Source of the DNA: Acinetobacter celticus
GTDB taxonomy: Bacteria > Pseudomonadota > Gammaproteobacteria > Pseudomonadales > Moraxellaceae
Direction: 5' to 3'
Assembly: GCF_001707755.1 (NCBI RefSeq)
Contig: NZ_MBDL01000008.1
Coordinates: forward strand, 372,001-436,000
DNA: 64,000 bases
The stretch's first letter is position 1; every line of letters begins with the position of its first letter. The notes below the pieces were generated by a model, which saw nothing but the letters and a program-made list of their open reading frames with translations, made no database searches and was not told the DNA's origin. Both the position numbers and the translations under genes were made by a program. Shown here piece by piece: positions 18,197 to 27,498 of this stretch.

Positions 18197-18907
18197 ATGA
18201 CCGATCGTCAGCATTTCATTTTTTTACAGACCTGCTTTTTACTTTTTAGCTTTGCTGTGCTTCGTGTATTTTTTCCGGTCGGTGGATTAATCGATTTAAA
18301 CACCATTGCCTCATGGATGAGTCCGGTAGGCGATTTTCCACTACGTGATCATTGGGCTTTAGCAGAATTAAACCACCGTTGGGTTAAAAATGTGCTGATT
18401 GGTACATACGTTCTAATTTTATTGCAATGGTTGGCTTCGTTTAAGTTTAAAACTTTCCACACGCAGCGTTTTGAAATGGGTTATTTTTTCTGTGTTGCCA
18501 TGCTTTGTACCGCTGTGGTTGGCATTTTAAAATCCCAATCATCACATGCCTGTCCATGGTCTATGACACAACCTCTGCCCCATGGATTTCTCTGGATATT
18601 CAATGTGAAAAATGGCCATTGTTTTCCTGGTGGTCATGCATCGACTGGCTTTGCTTTTATGACAGGCTATTTTGTCTATCGGCTGACACAACCTAAACGT
18701 GCCTACTTCTTTTTATTTTCAGGGTTTATTTTAGGCTTTGCGATGGGTTGGGCTCAAATGATGCGAGGCGCGCATTTCCTTAGCCATAATTTATGGACTG
18801 CATGGATTGTCTGGTGCATTAATGTGCTGATTTACAGTTGCTATTACTCTCGCTTTTCAACTTTAGCATCGCATTCACCACCATTAAACAAAACCAATTC
18901 AGCCTAA
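18197..18907 (+). CDS. PAP2-family membrane phosphatase, predicted PmrA target
   Basis: The product has 236 residues from the ATG at 18197. It has about five to six membrane helices and the PAP2 phosphatase motifs: CFPGGHASTGFAF (motif II, catalytic His) and RGAHFLSHNLWTAW (motif III). Motif I is reduced to KSQSSHACPWS. Relatives remove phosphate from lipid A, undecaprenyl-diphosphate or phosphatidylglycerol-phosphate. The PmrA box upstream and the convergent pmrCAB genes point to lipid A or envelope remodelling. Its stop overlaps the pmrB stop by three bases, tail to tail. Confidence 0.8.
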   Translation: MTDRQHFIFLQTCFLLFSFAVLRVFFPVGGLIDLNTIASWMSPVGDFPLRDHWALAELNHRWVKNVLIGTYVLILLQWLASFKFKTFHTQRFEMGYFFCVAMLCTAVVGILKSQSSHACPWSMTQPLPHGFLWIFNVKNGHCFPGGHASTGFAFMTGYFVYRLTQPKRAYFFLFSGFILGFAMGWAQMMRGAHFLSHNLWTAWIVWCINVLIYSCYYSRFSTLASHSPPLNKTNSA

Positions 18908-20220
18908 ATAGGAAATTCAACCGTCACCTGTAAACCACCTAAGCTTGCACTGGTGCCGAAACTCAGTTTGCCTTGCAAGCGTTCCACGGCCTTATCCACA
19001 ATAGATAAGCCTAATCCACTGCCCATTTCTTGATGATGATGCACCCGATAAAAACGTTTCAAGATATGTTCATGTAATTTTGGATCAATACCCGGCCCAC
19101 TGTCTTCAACTTGAATGACTGCGTAATTTTCTTGTGTAAAGACAGAAACATTAATGATGCCCTGCGTGGGAGTATATTTAATGGCATTATCAATTAAATT
19201 ATAAATAATAGAATGCATGGCACTTTGCTGACTGGAAATAAGCACCACTTCTTGGCGTTCCACGCCAATATCCAAATCTTTTTGCATCGCCAAATGAATC
19301 AGCTGTTCTACACAATCGACCACTGTTTCATTTAAATAAAAAGACTGAACAGGGTTCAAGGTATCTATAAATGCATCTTGCTTGGCTAAACTGAGGAGTT
19401 GAGCAACCAAATGCTGAATTCGAATTAAGCCTAAACTGAGCTTTTTCAACGCCTCATGTTCTGGGAACTCTTGTAGCAATACTTTCATTTGTAAATTTAA
19501 AGCGGTAATTGGTGTACGTAATTCATGTGCTGCATCGGCAATAAATTGGCGCTGTTCCTGTTGTGCCGTAGAAATTCGCTCGAATAAACTGTTCATTTCA
19601 TCAATGGTTGGAATAATTTCCACAGGATAATGCTGCGTTAAAATGGGTTGTAGCTCTTTCACATCACGTCGTGCCAACTCCGCTTTAAAGTCATCTAGTG
19701 GCTGTAAAATGCGCCCAATCATCCAGCCTAAACCCCAAAGCACAAAAGGCATCACCAATAAATAAGGAATAAACATACTGCCAGCCAACTCTAAAGCAAG
19801 ATTTTGCCGTACAGATTGTTGTTGACTGACTTGAACTTGATGATCTTTTAAAGGCAAAACATAAGTCCGCCAAGTGCCGTTATCCGTCTTATGGGTATAA
19901 AAACCTGCTTGCTGCATCGGTTGAATCAGAAGATTAAATTCATGGTATTGATGCGACTGTTCGGCATAGCTCCAAACATCAATAAACAAGTCTTCTTCAT
20001 GATAGTGCTTTGACGCATCAAAAGTACTTTTTACAGGGTTCGGTTCATGCTCGGCCACACGTTTGGCTAGGTTTTGCATTTGGGCATCTAAAATCTCATT
20101 GGTTTCTTCCAACGAAATTTTATAAGCGGATACCATCAACAAACAGCCCAATATCAGGCTAAAAAAGGAAGTATATAAAATCAGTTTTTTCTTTAAAGAA
20201 TTGCCAACCAGCCACGCCAT
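18904..20220 (-). CDS. pmrB: Sensor histidine kinase PmrB
   Basis: This 438-residue inner-membrane kinase has helices at about residues 11-33 and 145-168, which bracket a periplasmic sensor segment. A HAMP-like linker follows. The H-box FIADAAHELRTPITALNL has the phospho-accepting His at 232, and the ATPase domain shows NLIDNAIKYTP, VEDSGPGID and GSGLGLSIV. Family and synteny with pmrA and pmrC identify it as PmrB, whose activating mutations give polymyxin resistance in Acinetobacter. No disruption is seen; I cannot judge point mutations without a reference. Confidence 0.9.
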   Translation of the reverse strand: MAWLVGNSLKKKLILYTSFFSLILGCLLMVSAYKISLEETNEILDAQMQNLAKRVAEHEPNPVKSTFDASKHYHEEDLFIDVWSYAEQSHQYHEFNLLIQPMQQAGFYTHKTDNGTWRTYVLPLKDHQVQVSQQQSVRQNLALELAGSMFIPYLLVMPFVLWGLGWMIGRILQPLDDFKAELARRDVKELQPILTQHYPVEIIPTIDEMNSLFERISTAQQEQRQFIADAAHELRTPITALNLQMKVLLQEFPEHEALKKLSLGLIRIQHLVAQLLSLAKQDAFIDTLNPVQSFYLNETVVDCVEQLIHLAMQKDLDIGVERQEVVLISSQQSAMHSIIYNLIDNAIKYTPTQGIINVSVFTQENYAVIQVEDSGPGIDPKLHEHILKRFYRVHHHQEMGSGLGLSIVDKAVERLQGKLSFGTSASLGGLQVTVEFPI

Positions 20221-20225
20221 ACTGA

Positions 20226-20909
20226 TTATTTTCCTTCTAACTGTCCAAGACGATAGCCTAACCCTCGAATGGTGCGAATAAAGTCTTTACCTAATTTACT
20301 TCTTAAATGATGAACGTAAACCTCAATGGTATTGCTGCTAATTTCACTGTCAAAGTCATATAACTTGTCTTCTAAGTTTGCCTTAGAAAAAATTTTATTA
20401 GGATGTGTCACCAAAGGAACAAGAATCGCCCATTCACGGTTCGATAGGTCAATATATTCGCCTTTAAATTTAACCAAATGCTGTTCAATATCTAAAACCA
20501 AATCACCATAACTTAAAAGAGCCTCACTGTTTTGTATCTGCTCTTTTCCACTCCGACGGAGCAATGCATGTATTCGTGCCAGAAGTTCATCAAACTCATA
20601 AGGTTTAACTAAATAATCATCAGCACCCTGATTCAAACCTTCAACACGCTGTTGCAGTTGATCACGGGCAGAAATAATCAGAACAGGTAAATTGGGATGG
20701 TTTTGTCGAATTTGTTTCAACACTTGCATACCGTCCATCATTGGTAGCCCCAAATCCAGTAATACGACATCGACCTCTTCATGTTGAATTTTTTTTAAGC
20801 CATCAATGCCATTATTTACCCAATCTACATCAAAGCCCTGATATTTCAGCAAAGTCTGTGTCGATTCTGCAATCATAAAGTCATCTTCAATGATTAATAT
20901 TTTACTCAT
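20226..20909 (-). CDS. pmrA: Response regulator PmrA (OmpR family)
   Basis: This 227-residue regulator has a receiver domain with the acidic pair EDD (residues 8-10), phospho-acceptor Asp52 in VVLLDLGLPMMDG, conserved Thr/Ser in LIISARD and Lys in DYLVKPYEFDEL. An OmpR-type winged helix at about residues 130-225 shows SNREWAILVPLV and EVYVHHLRSKLG...IRTIRGLGYRL. It lies five bases ahead of pmrB and four after pmrC. It should bind the repeats at 22635-22651 and 18135-18151. Confidence 0.92.
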   Translation of the reverse strand: MSKILIIEDDFMIAESTQTLLKYQGFDVDWVNNGIDGLKKIQHEEVDVVLLDLGLPMMDGMQVLKQIRQNHPNLPVLIISARDQLQQRVEGLNQGADDYLVKPYEFDELLARIHALLRRSGKEQIQNSEALLSYGDLVLDIEQHLVKFKGEYIDLSNREWAILVPLVTHPNKIFSKANLEDKLYDFDSEISSNTIEVYVHHLRSKLGKDFIRTIRGLGYRLGQLEGK

Positions 20910-20912
20910 GAA

Positions 20913-22598
20913 CTAGATTCCCTTATTGCTATCAGGTCTGCAGTTTTGCAACATATCATTTTTTGCATCAATGACTTGGCTTTGAATTCCCAACAAACTG
21001 AGTAAACTTGGAAATAAATTATCCTGACTTAATTCTTTGCTTTTTTGACTGTTTAAGCAAGTCATTTGCTGTGCATTTTTTGCTTTCCAATCGGCTGAAA
21101 ACCACATCACCATTGGAACATGGGTTTGTTGTGTCGGGGCAATGGCATACGGCGCACCATGCAAATACATACCGTGTTCGCCTGTAGACTCACCATGGTC
21201 TGACAAATACCAAAAACCCGTTTGATATTTTTGATTTTGCTGTAATGCACCAATGACTTCACTCAAAATATGGTCGGTATACACAATAGAGTTGTCATAA
21301 GTATTGATCAGGGCTTGCTGTGAACACCCTTGAATGGCATTGGTATCACAAGTCGGTTTAAAAGGCTGAAAATCTGCGCTTGAGCGACGGTAGTACGCAG
21401 GCCCATGACTGCCCATTTGATGTAGCACAATTAAACGTGGCGTTTCATCTGAAGGTGGAATAGCTGCAATATATTGTTTTAATCCATCTACTAAAATTTC
21501 GTCGCGACATTCGCCATCGGTTGCACACCATTTTTTGGTTAATTCAGGACTGAACTGAACTTGCTCAATACGGTCACATGTCCCTTTACAGCCTGAATTA
21601 TTATCTAACCATGTGACTTGATAACCTGCGCGTTTAGCAATATCTAATAATCCTTCGCGGTGGCTGGCCAGTTTTGCGTCATAGTCTTTACGTGGCATGC
21701 CAGAAAACATACAGGGCACAGAAACCGCTGTCGCTGTTCCGCAAGAACTGACTTGGCTAAAATTAATCACATCTAATTTAGATAATTCTGGATTGGTATT
21801 TTTACTGTATCCGTTCAACGAAAAGCTTTCTGCACGTGCTGTTTCGCCCACAACCAAGACCATGAGTTTAGGTTTTTCAGTTTTCGATGTAGGGACAACT
21901 TGATGTGCATCTGTGCCATAAGTAACCAAAGGTAAGTTTTGCTCAGGTACTTGATGACGGTAATAAGACAAACTCGATGCAATGACATTTTGCGGAGAAA
22001 GCATGCCTTTTAAATCACGATGTTCACGAAAAATGGCTGCATAATCGACATAAAAAACAAACAATAAACTGGCAATAGCAATAAAAGAACCGACAATATG
22101 TAGAAATTTTTTAACGATAATTTTTGAGACAGGCTCTTTTAAAATAGGCAATTGACTTAAAATAGCAATAGGCAAAACCACAAACAAAATAGCCCAAATT
22201 ATAAATTGTGCTGAAAGTAAATCTTTGACTTCTTTCGGGTCAGTCTGCATTGCATTTTGGATTTGATCTGGTGAAATGACCACCCCTAAACTTGAAACAA
22301 AGTAGGCACTAAATCCACCAACAAAAATCAAAACCGATGCTAAAATTTTAGCATTCCAACGCCATTGCAATAGTTGCAACAATACATTGTATAACGCAAT
22401 AACCACCACAATGGTCGCAAGCAGAAAGAGCTGTGCCTTTATTCCTTGATAGGGCGTTAAATCATGAATTTTTCGAAAAAATGGCAGATTTAACGCAATA
22501 GCCAGCCACAATGCGACAATAAAGTTAAACATGCCCAAAGAAATTGGCGGTATTTTTTTCTTAAGTGAAGACCATTGTGTCAGCATCATGTGTTTCAT
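20913..22598 (-). CDS. pmrC: Lipid A phosphoethanolamine transferase PmrC (EptA family)
   Basis: This 561-residue protein has five N-terminal membrane helices (about residues 24-190) and a large periplasmic sulfatase-fold domain. Marks of the family are VLVVGETARAESFSLNGY, the nucleophile region SCGTATAVSVPCMFSG (about 285-300), WLDNNSGCKGTCDR, HQMGSHGPAYYRR and YLSDHGESTGEHGMYLHG. The many cysteines form periplasmic disulfides. The enzyme adds phosphoethanolamine to lipid A and lowers polymyxin binding. ATG 22598 is the longest start; two further ATGs 9 and 12 bases on are possible and none has a good ribosome site. Confidence 0.92.
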   Translation of the reverse strand: MKHMMLTQWSSLKKKIPPISLGMFNFIVALWLAIALNLPFFRKIHDLTPYQGIKAQLFLLATIVVVIALYNVLLQLLQWRWNAKILASVLIFVGGFSAYFVSSLGVVISPDQIQNAMQTDPKEVKDLLSAQFIIWAILFVVLPIAILSQLPILKEPVSKIIVKKFLHIVGSFIAIASLLFVFYVDYAAIFREHRDLKGMLSPQNVIASSLSYYRHQVPEQNLPLVTYGTDAHQVVPTSKTEKPKLMVLVVGETARAESFSLNGYSKNTNPELSKLDVINFSQVSSCGTATAVSVPCMFSGMPRKDYDAKLASHREGLLDIAKRAGYQVTWLDNNSGCKGTCDRIEQVQFSPELTKKWCATDGECRDEILVDGLKQYIAAIPPSDETPRLIVLHQMGSHGPAYYRRSSADFQPFKPTCDTNAIQGCSQQALINTYDNSIVYTDHILSEVIGALQQNQKYQTGFWYLSDHGESTGEHGMYLHGAPYAIAPTQQTHVPMVMWFSADWKAKNAQQMTCLNSQKSKELSQDNLFPSLLSLLGIQSQVIDAKNDMLQNCRPDSNKGI

Positions 22599-22634
22599 CG
22601 GCTTGGCTAGATGGTGCTACGTTAAATCCCAAAA

Positions 22635-22651
22635 CTTAAAACTTGCTTAAG
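22635..22651 (-). promoter_or_regulatory. PmrA box upstream of pmrC
   Basis: Read on the minus strand, cttaag-caagt-tttaag is a 6-5-6 direct repeat matching the PmrA box, 37 bases ahead of the pmrC ATG. This suggests autoregulation of pmrCAB. Confidence 0.7.
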
Positions 22652-22817
22652 GTCTACGAGCATTCATTGGTTAGATCGCGCTATCTTGGTTTTATATTTT
22701 CAAAATAGAGAATGAACAGAAAATGACACTCTATTTTGCTTATCCAGACCTGAGGAATACCTCTTGTAGACATTTATAGACTACTACAACCAATTAAGAT
22801 TAATAACTATTTTTATT

Positions 22818-24086
22818 TTAAATTACGACTTGAATACGCCCCCACCTGTAAATTGGGATCAAACAAAATATGGCTACTACGCTAATGATGATTAAATATG
22901 TGCTATAGCCTAATGCGTCAGCGACTATGCCACTTATGCTATATAGCAGACCACTGACTGTCGCCATCAATGCCACTTGAAAAGTAAAATCGGTTGCTGC
23001 CAAGTGCTGACGGCTATACTGCATAATGACTGTGAGCATCACCACCAAAAGCATGGCAGAAATCAGATCTTCTAGTGCATTAATACAATAAATTATCCAC
23101 GGCTGAATCTGTAACCCCGCATCATATTGCCAAGCCAACCATGTATACGCCATTAGGCTGATTATTTTAAAAACTGAAAAAAGAATTAGTGCATGAAAGC
23201 GTGATAACCATTTTAAAGACAGGCCTGCAAGCCCTGCGCCAATTAAAGCGGCAACAGCACCTAACATGGTGACATAAAGCCCGATTTGCGTAAAACTCAA
23301 ACCTAAATCGACCATTAAAGGTTTTAATAGCGGGCCAGATAAACCATCTGCAATTTTAAAAGTAATTAAAACCCATAGCCAAAGTCTTAACTGTGGGTGA
23401 TCAATAAAATAATTTAGATATTGCTGAACAGTCTGCCAGTGGCTTTGTGGGTAATTTATATTTGTCCGATTTAGATGTCTTTCCTGATGCTTCTGATGTT
23501 GAGGTTCTGTATAAAATAAAATCGGGAAAGTATTTAATAAGACCATTCCTGCGAGCAGTAAAAAAGTCGCTTGCCAGTGCAACCAATCCAGTGCCCATAA
23601 AATAGCGCCACCACCAACAATAAAACCCAGTCGCGAACCCAATACTTGAAAGGTGTTACCCCAATGTTGTTGCTCACCCTTTAAAATTTTTACGGCTAAT
23701 CCATCAGTTGCAATATCTTGCGTTGCACCCAGTAAATTAATACTGAACAACACCACAAAAAAAGCCAGTAAATACACAGGTTCATTCAAAGACTGAATAG
23801 GCAAAAAAGAGATAATAATCAGTACTAAAATAGTCAGAAGTTGCGTTGCAATAATCCAGGATCGGTAATGCCCCATACGCGCCGAACCCAGCCGATCTAT
23901 CCACGGTGCCCAAAATATTTTAATTGACCATGGCAACATTAATAGGCCAAACCCACCAATATGTGCTAAAGAAACGCCCTCTGCCCGTAAAATAACAGGC
24001 AACGCATGAGTCATAAAACCGACAGGAAGCCCCTGTGCCCAATACAGCGAAAACAACAACACGTAGATATTACGTACCTGAAACAT
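22818..24086 (-). CDS. MFS transporter of the RhtX/FptX-AmpG type
   Basis: The product has 422 residues with twelve hydrophobic helices. The N-terminal YVLLFSLYWAQGLPVGFMTHALPVILR and the segment LLGATQDIATDGLAVKIL (about residues 125-142) are hallmarks of the AmpG/RhtX/FptX branch. This branch includes muropeptide permease AmpG and siderophore importers. The substrate cannot be read; no siderophore gene is nearby. It is divergent from the acyltransferase gene. Confidence 0.75.
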   Translation of the reverse strand: MFQVRNIYVLLFSLYWAQGLPVGFMTHALPVILRAEGVSLAHIGGFGLLMLPWSIKIFWAPWIDRLGSARMGHYRSWIIATQLLTILVLIIISFLPIQSLNEPVYLLAFFVVLFSINLLGATQDIATDGLAVKILKGEQQHWGNTFQVLGSRLGFIVGGGAILWALDWLHWQATFLLLAGMVLLNTFPILFYTEPQHQKHQERHLNRTNINYPQSHWQTVQQYLNYFIDHPQLRLWLWVLITFKIADGLSGPLLKPLMVDLGLSFTQIGLYVTMLGAVAALIGAGLAGLSLKWLSRFHALILFSVFKIISLMAYTWLAWQYDAGLQIQPWIIYCINALEDLISAMLLVVMLTVIMQYSRQHLAATDFTFQVALMATVSGLLYSISGIVADALGYSTYLIIISVVAIFCLIPIYRWGRIQVVI

Positions 24087-24229
24087 GAAGTTGTCCTTAC
24101 TGATGTTCTAAGGTGAATAATTTTGAGGCCAATCCATCTGAAATGACCGACATATCAATGAGACTGCACCATTTTGCCAATGTGACAATCAATGCATCGG
24201 CTTATGATAAGTTAAATACTGAAATATAT

Positions 24230-24868
24230 ATGATAAAAACAATGACTCAATATTTTCCAACATTGCCAGATCTTGTTCCTGCTCGTGGTTCGGCACTGAC
24301 CAAGCAAATTTTTAAGCGCATTTATTTGGCGCAAGGCTGGCGCTTTGAAGGTGAATTTCCCAATTTACCCAAAGCGGTTGCAATTATTTCCCCACATACC
24401 TCCAATATAGATGCATGGCATGGCTTTACAGCACTTTTGGGACTTGGTATTCAAATTACAATTTTTGGTAAACACACTTTATTCAACACCCCTTTAAAAC
24501 CTTTACTGGAATGGGTGGGTGTTATTCCAGTCAATCGTGACAATCAACACGGTCTAACCAAACAAATTGCAGACATTATTCATGCCAAAGATAAAATTTG
24601 GATTGGGATGGCACCCGAAGGAACCCGCAAGCAGGCCGATAAAATTAAAAGTGGCTTCTATTACATTGCTTATGAAGCACACATTCCTATTGTGATGTTT
24701 TCCTTTGATTATGCAAAGAAAACCATTCATTGCCTTGGTACGTTTGAACCCACTGGAAATTTTGAAGCAGATTTGGAACAAATTTTACAGCGCTACGAAG
24801 GTCATTTTTCACCCAAAAACCCAGACTGGCTGGCCAAGCCGTTACAAAAGCGATGGAAAAACCACTAG
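24230..24868 (+). CDS. Lysophospholipid acyltransferase family protein (PlsC-like)
   Basis: The frame is open from 24113, but the N-terminal 39 codons look non-conserved and would fill the divergent promoter region. I chose ATG 24230, with ATG 24242 as near-equal alternative. The acyltransferase block I motif HTSNID (HxxxxD) and block III APEGTR are clear, with WVGVIPVNRDNQHG between them. These enzymes move acyl chains to lysophosphatidic acid or related lipids at the inner membrane. The product is about 212 residues with no strong membrane helix. The patatin-like gene follows 65 bases later, so lipid turnover is a shared theme. Confidence 0.75.
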   Translation: MIKTMTQYFPTLPDLVPARGSALTKQIFKRIYLAQGWRFEGEFPNLPKAVAIISPHTSNIDAWHGFTALLGLGIQITIFGKHTLFNTPLKPLLEWVGVIPVNRDNQHGLTKQIADIIHAKDKIWIGMAPEGTRKQADKIKSGFYYIAYEAHIPIVMFSFDYAKKTIHCLGTFEPTGNFEADLEQILQRYEGHFSPKNPDWLAKPLQKRWKNH

Positions 24869-24933
24869 CCAAAATGGCTTTTTTTTGCTGAGATGTGCAC
24901 CAATTCGTACACATCTTATTCAACTGTATTTTT

Positions 24934-25851
24934 ATGAAACTATTACATTATTCTTTGATGGGTCTTTTAGCGCTCAGCCTTGCAGGTTGTGACAAAACTG
25001 TCAAAAAGCCAACTCAAACCACAGCAATAAAAGCTCGCGAACCAGTAATTGCTGTTGCCTTAGGCGGTGGTGGTGCCAAAGGTTTTGCCCATATTGGGGT
25101 GTTAAAAGTTTTAGAATCGCATGGGATTAAGCCCAAGATTGTTACAGGAACCAGTGCAGGCAGTTTTGTCGGTAGCTTATACGCCAGCGGAAAAACACCG
25201 TACCAATTGCAACAAATTGCCCTTGGTTTTAAAGAGTCTGATATTCGCGACTTAACCTTAAACCGCCAAGGCGTTATTTTGGGACAAAAGTTACAAGACT
25301 ATGTGAATAAAAATGTCGGCAATAAACCCATTGAACAATTTCCCATTCGCTTTGCAGCGGTGGCTACACGTTTAGACAATGGACGCAGGGCCGATTTTAT
25401 TAAAGGCAATGCAGGCCAAGCAGTTCGTGCCTCTTGTAGTATTCCCAATGTATTTGTTCCCGCAACCATTGGTGGACATAAATATGTCGATGGCGGTTTG
25501 GTCAGTCCAATTCCAGTAAAAACAGCCAAAGATATGGGCGCAGATATTGTCATTGCAGTCGATATTTCAGCACGTCCCGATGGCAGTAAAGCTCTAAATA
25601 TGTTTGCTGTCTTAGATCAAACCCTCAACATTATGGGACAAAAAAGCATCAATGAAGAATTAGATCAAGCCAATATTGTGATTCAGCCCAAAGTTGGCCA
25701 CATTGGTACGCTCGATTTAAAATCGAGTAATGAAACCATTTTAGAAGGTGAAAGAGCGGCTCAATTGCAAATTCGCGCCATTCAAAAAGCGGTTGCCAAT
25801 TTTAAAGCCTCTCCTGCCGCACTAAAACCAGCGCCTGTGTCTAAGTTTTAA
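24934..25851 (+). CDS. Patatin-like phospholipase lipoprotein (RssA type)
   Basis: The ATG at 24934 gives a 305-residue product opening with a lipoprotein signal, MKLLHYSLMGLLALSLAGC; a longer frame from 24895 would spoil it. The patatin fold is plain: oxyanion GGGGAKGFAHIG (about residues 46-57), nucleophile elbow GTSAGS, and catalytic Asp in YVDGGLVSPIPV. Patatin-like lipases cleave acyl chains from phospholipids. Lipidation would place it at the periplasmic face of a membrane. RssA of E. coli lacks this signal. Confidence 0.85.
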   Translation: MKLLHYSLMGLLALSLAGCDKTVKKPTQTTAIKAREPVIAVALGGGGAKGFAHIGVLKVLESHGIKPKIVTGTSAGSFVGSLYASGKTPYQLQQIALGFKESDIRDLTLNRQGVILGQKLQDYVNKNVGNKPIEQFPIRFAAVATRLDNGRRADFIKGNAGQAVRASCSIPNVFVPATIGGHKYVDGGLVSPIPVKTAKDMGADIVIAVDISARPDGSKALNMFAVLDQTLNIMGQKSINEELDQANIVIQPKVGHIGTLDLKSSNETILEGERAAQLQIRAIQKAVANFKASPAALKPAPVSKF

Positions 25852-25947
25852 TTTAGACAGTTTTTAAATATTCAAATACTTATTCATCTGTTACATTGAT
25901 ATAGAGTTATTTATCTATATCAATTGCAATAATGCACGAGTAGATGT

Positions 25948-26430
25948 ATGGAATTAGTTTTAGAGCCATGGCACTGGTTTGTTTTAGGTGTCTTGCTGAT
26001 TATTTCAGAATTGCTATTGCCCGCTTTTGCCGCACTTTGGTTCGGTATTGGCGCCATTATGGTCGGCATTTTGTATTTTCTGTTTCCGATGATGGGAACC
26101 ACCACCCAGCTCATCACTTGGATGATTCTCTCTATTCTTTGTACCGTCGCTTGGTTTAAATTTATTAAGCCACTTTCAACTGACAAAACCAAAGCTGGAC
26201 TATCCAGAGAAGCCACCATTGGCCAAGTGGGTATGGTGATTCAAACCAATTTAGAGCACGATCAAATCAAAGTACGTTTTCCGATGCCTGTTCTGGGTTC
26301 TGACGAATGGAACTGTCGTGCATTATCTCCTGTGCAAGTGGGTGATCGTGTGCGTGTCGTCGATATTTTAGGCAATGATTTAGTTGTGCAATTGCACAGT
26401 AATAATGACAACGAAAAAGTGAGTAAATAA
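25948..26430 (+). CDS. NfeD-like membrane protein
   Basis: The product has 160 residues. Two or three membrane helices (residues 9-30, 32-55 and 58-75) are followed by a short OB-fold domain with IGQVGMVIQTNLEHDQIKVRF and VGDRVRVVDILGNDLVV. This is the short NfeD (YbbK/YuaF) type. NfeD genes are paired with stomatin genes across bacteria, and here the stomatin ATG follows its stop codon directly, so they form one unit acting on membrane microdomains or protein quality control. Confidence 0.85.
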   Translation: MELVLEPWHWFVLGVLLIISELLLPAFAALWFGIGAIMVGILYFLFPMMGTTTQLITWMILSILCTVAWFKFIKPLSTDKTKAGLSREATIGQVGMVIQTNLEHDQIKVRFPMPVLGSDEWNCRALSPVQVGDRVRVVDILGNDLVVQLHSNNDNEKVSK

Positions 26431-27285
26431 ATGAGCGGAGCTATGATAGTTGTATTTGCACTGCTGGCCTTTGTTGCTGTAACTATTTTTAAAGGCGTGC
26501 GAATTGTTCCTCAGGGTTATAAATGGATTGTGCAACGTTTGGGTAAATACCATACAACCTTAAGCCCTGGCCTAAATTTTGTGATTCCCTATGTCGATGA
26601 AGTGGCATATAAAGTCACCACCAAAGATATTGTTCTTGATATTCCATCCCAAGAAGTCATTAGCCGTGACAATGCTGTATTGCTGATGAATGCCGTAGCA
26701 TACATTAACCTCACCACGCCTGAAAAAGCAGTGTATGGGATTGAAAACTATGTATGGGCGATTCAAAATCTGGTTCAAACCTCGTTACGCTCAATCACTG
26801 GCGAAATGAGCCTAGATGATGCCTTATCCTCTCGCGATCATATCAAAGCGAAGTTAAAAGCAGCGATTTCTGATGATATTTCAGACTGGGGGATTACCCT
26901 AAAAACTGTTGAAATTCAGGATATTAAACCTTCTCACACCATGCAAACTGCCATGGAAGAACAAGCAGCGGCCGAACGCCAACGTCGTGCTGCAGTCACC
27001 AAAGCCGATGGTGAAAAACAGGCTGCTATTTTAAGTGCAGAAGGTCGTTTAGAAGCGTCGCGTCGTGATGCAGAAGCACAAGTTGTGCTTGCAGAAGCCT
27101 CGCAACGTGCCATTGAAATGGTAAGCTCTGCTGTGGGCGATAAAGAGATCCCTGTGGCTTACCTTTTGGGTGAACAATATATTAAAGCCATGCAAGATAT
27201 GTCTAAATCAAACAATGCCAAAACGGTGGTTTTACCTGCCGATATTATGAATACCATTCGTGGTGTCATGGGCCGAAATCACTAA
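26431..27285 (+). CDS. SPFH/stomatin-like protein (QmcA type)
   Basis: This 284-residue protein has one N-terminal membrane segment (about residues 4-18) and then an SPFH domain: VRIVPQGYKWIVQRLGKYHTTLSPGLNFVIPYVD, followed by EVISRDNAVLLMNAVAYI. A helical region with AMEEQAAAERQRRAAVTKADGEKQAAILSAEG (about residues 173-205) is the conserved flotillin/QmcA coiled coil. It forms homo-oligomers in the inner membrane. It is translated right after the NfeD partner and followed by a terminator. Confidence 0.9.
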   Translation: MSGAMIVVFALLAFVAVTIFKGVRIVPQGYKWIVQRLGKYHTTLSPGLNFVIPYVDEVAYKVTTKDIVLDIPSQEVISRDNAVLLMNAVAYINLTTPEKAVYGIENYVWAIQNLVQTSLRSITGEMSLDDALSSRDHIKAKLKAAISDDISDWGITLKTVEIQDIKPSHTMQTAMEEQAAAERQRRAAVTKADGEKQAAILSAEGRLEASRRDAEAQVVLAEASQRAIEMVSSAVGDKEIPVAYLLGEQYIKAMQDMSKSNNAKTVVLPADIMNTIRGVMGRNH

Positions 27286-27306
27286 AACACCATTCGTTTC
27301 AAACCA

Positions 27307-27335
27307 ATAGACAGCTCAAATGCTGTCTATTTTTA
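27307..27335 (+). terminator. Terminator after the nfeD-stomatin pair
   Basis: A nine-base stem atagacagc / gctgtctat is followed by tttttattt. Confidence 0.85.
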
Positions 27336-27498
27336 TTTGCACCAATAATAAGTCAGCAAAAAAAATGAATTTATGGTTAAATTTCGCGTTATTTTTGAAA
27401 TTATTTGAATTGATGGTGGCCTGAACTGCCCTCAATCGGCGTTCTTTGTACTGTCAATTCATATTTCGATCTGCTGTCCGACTCGAAATGGATATTGT

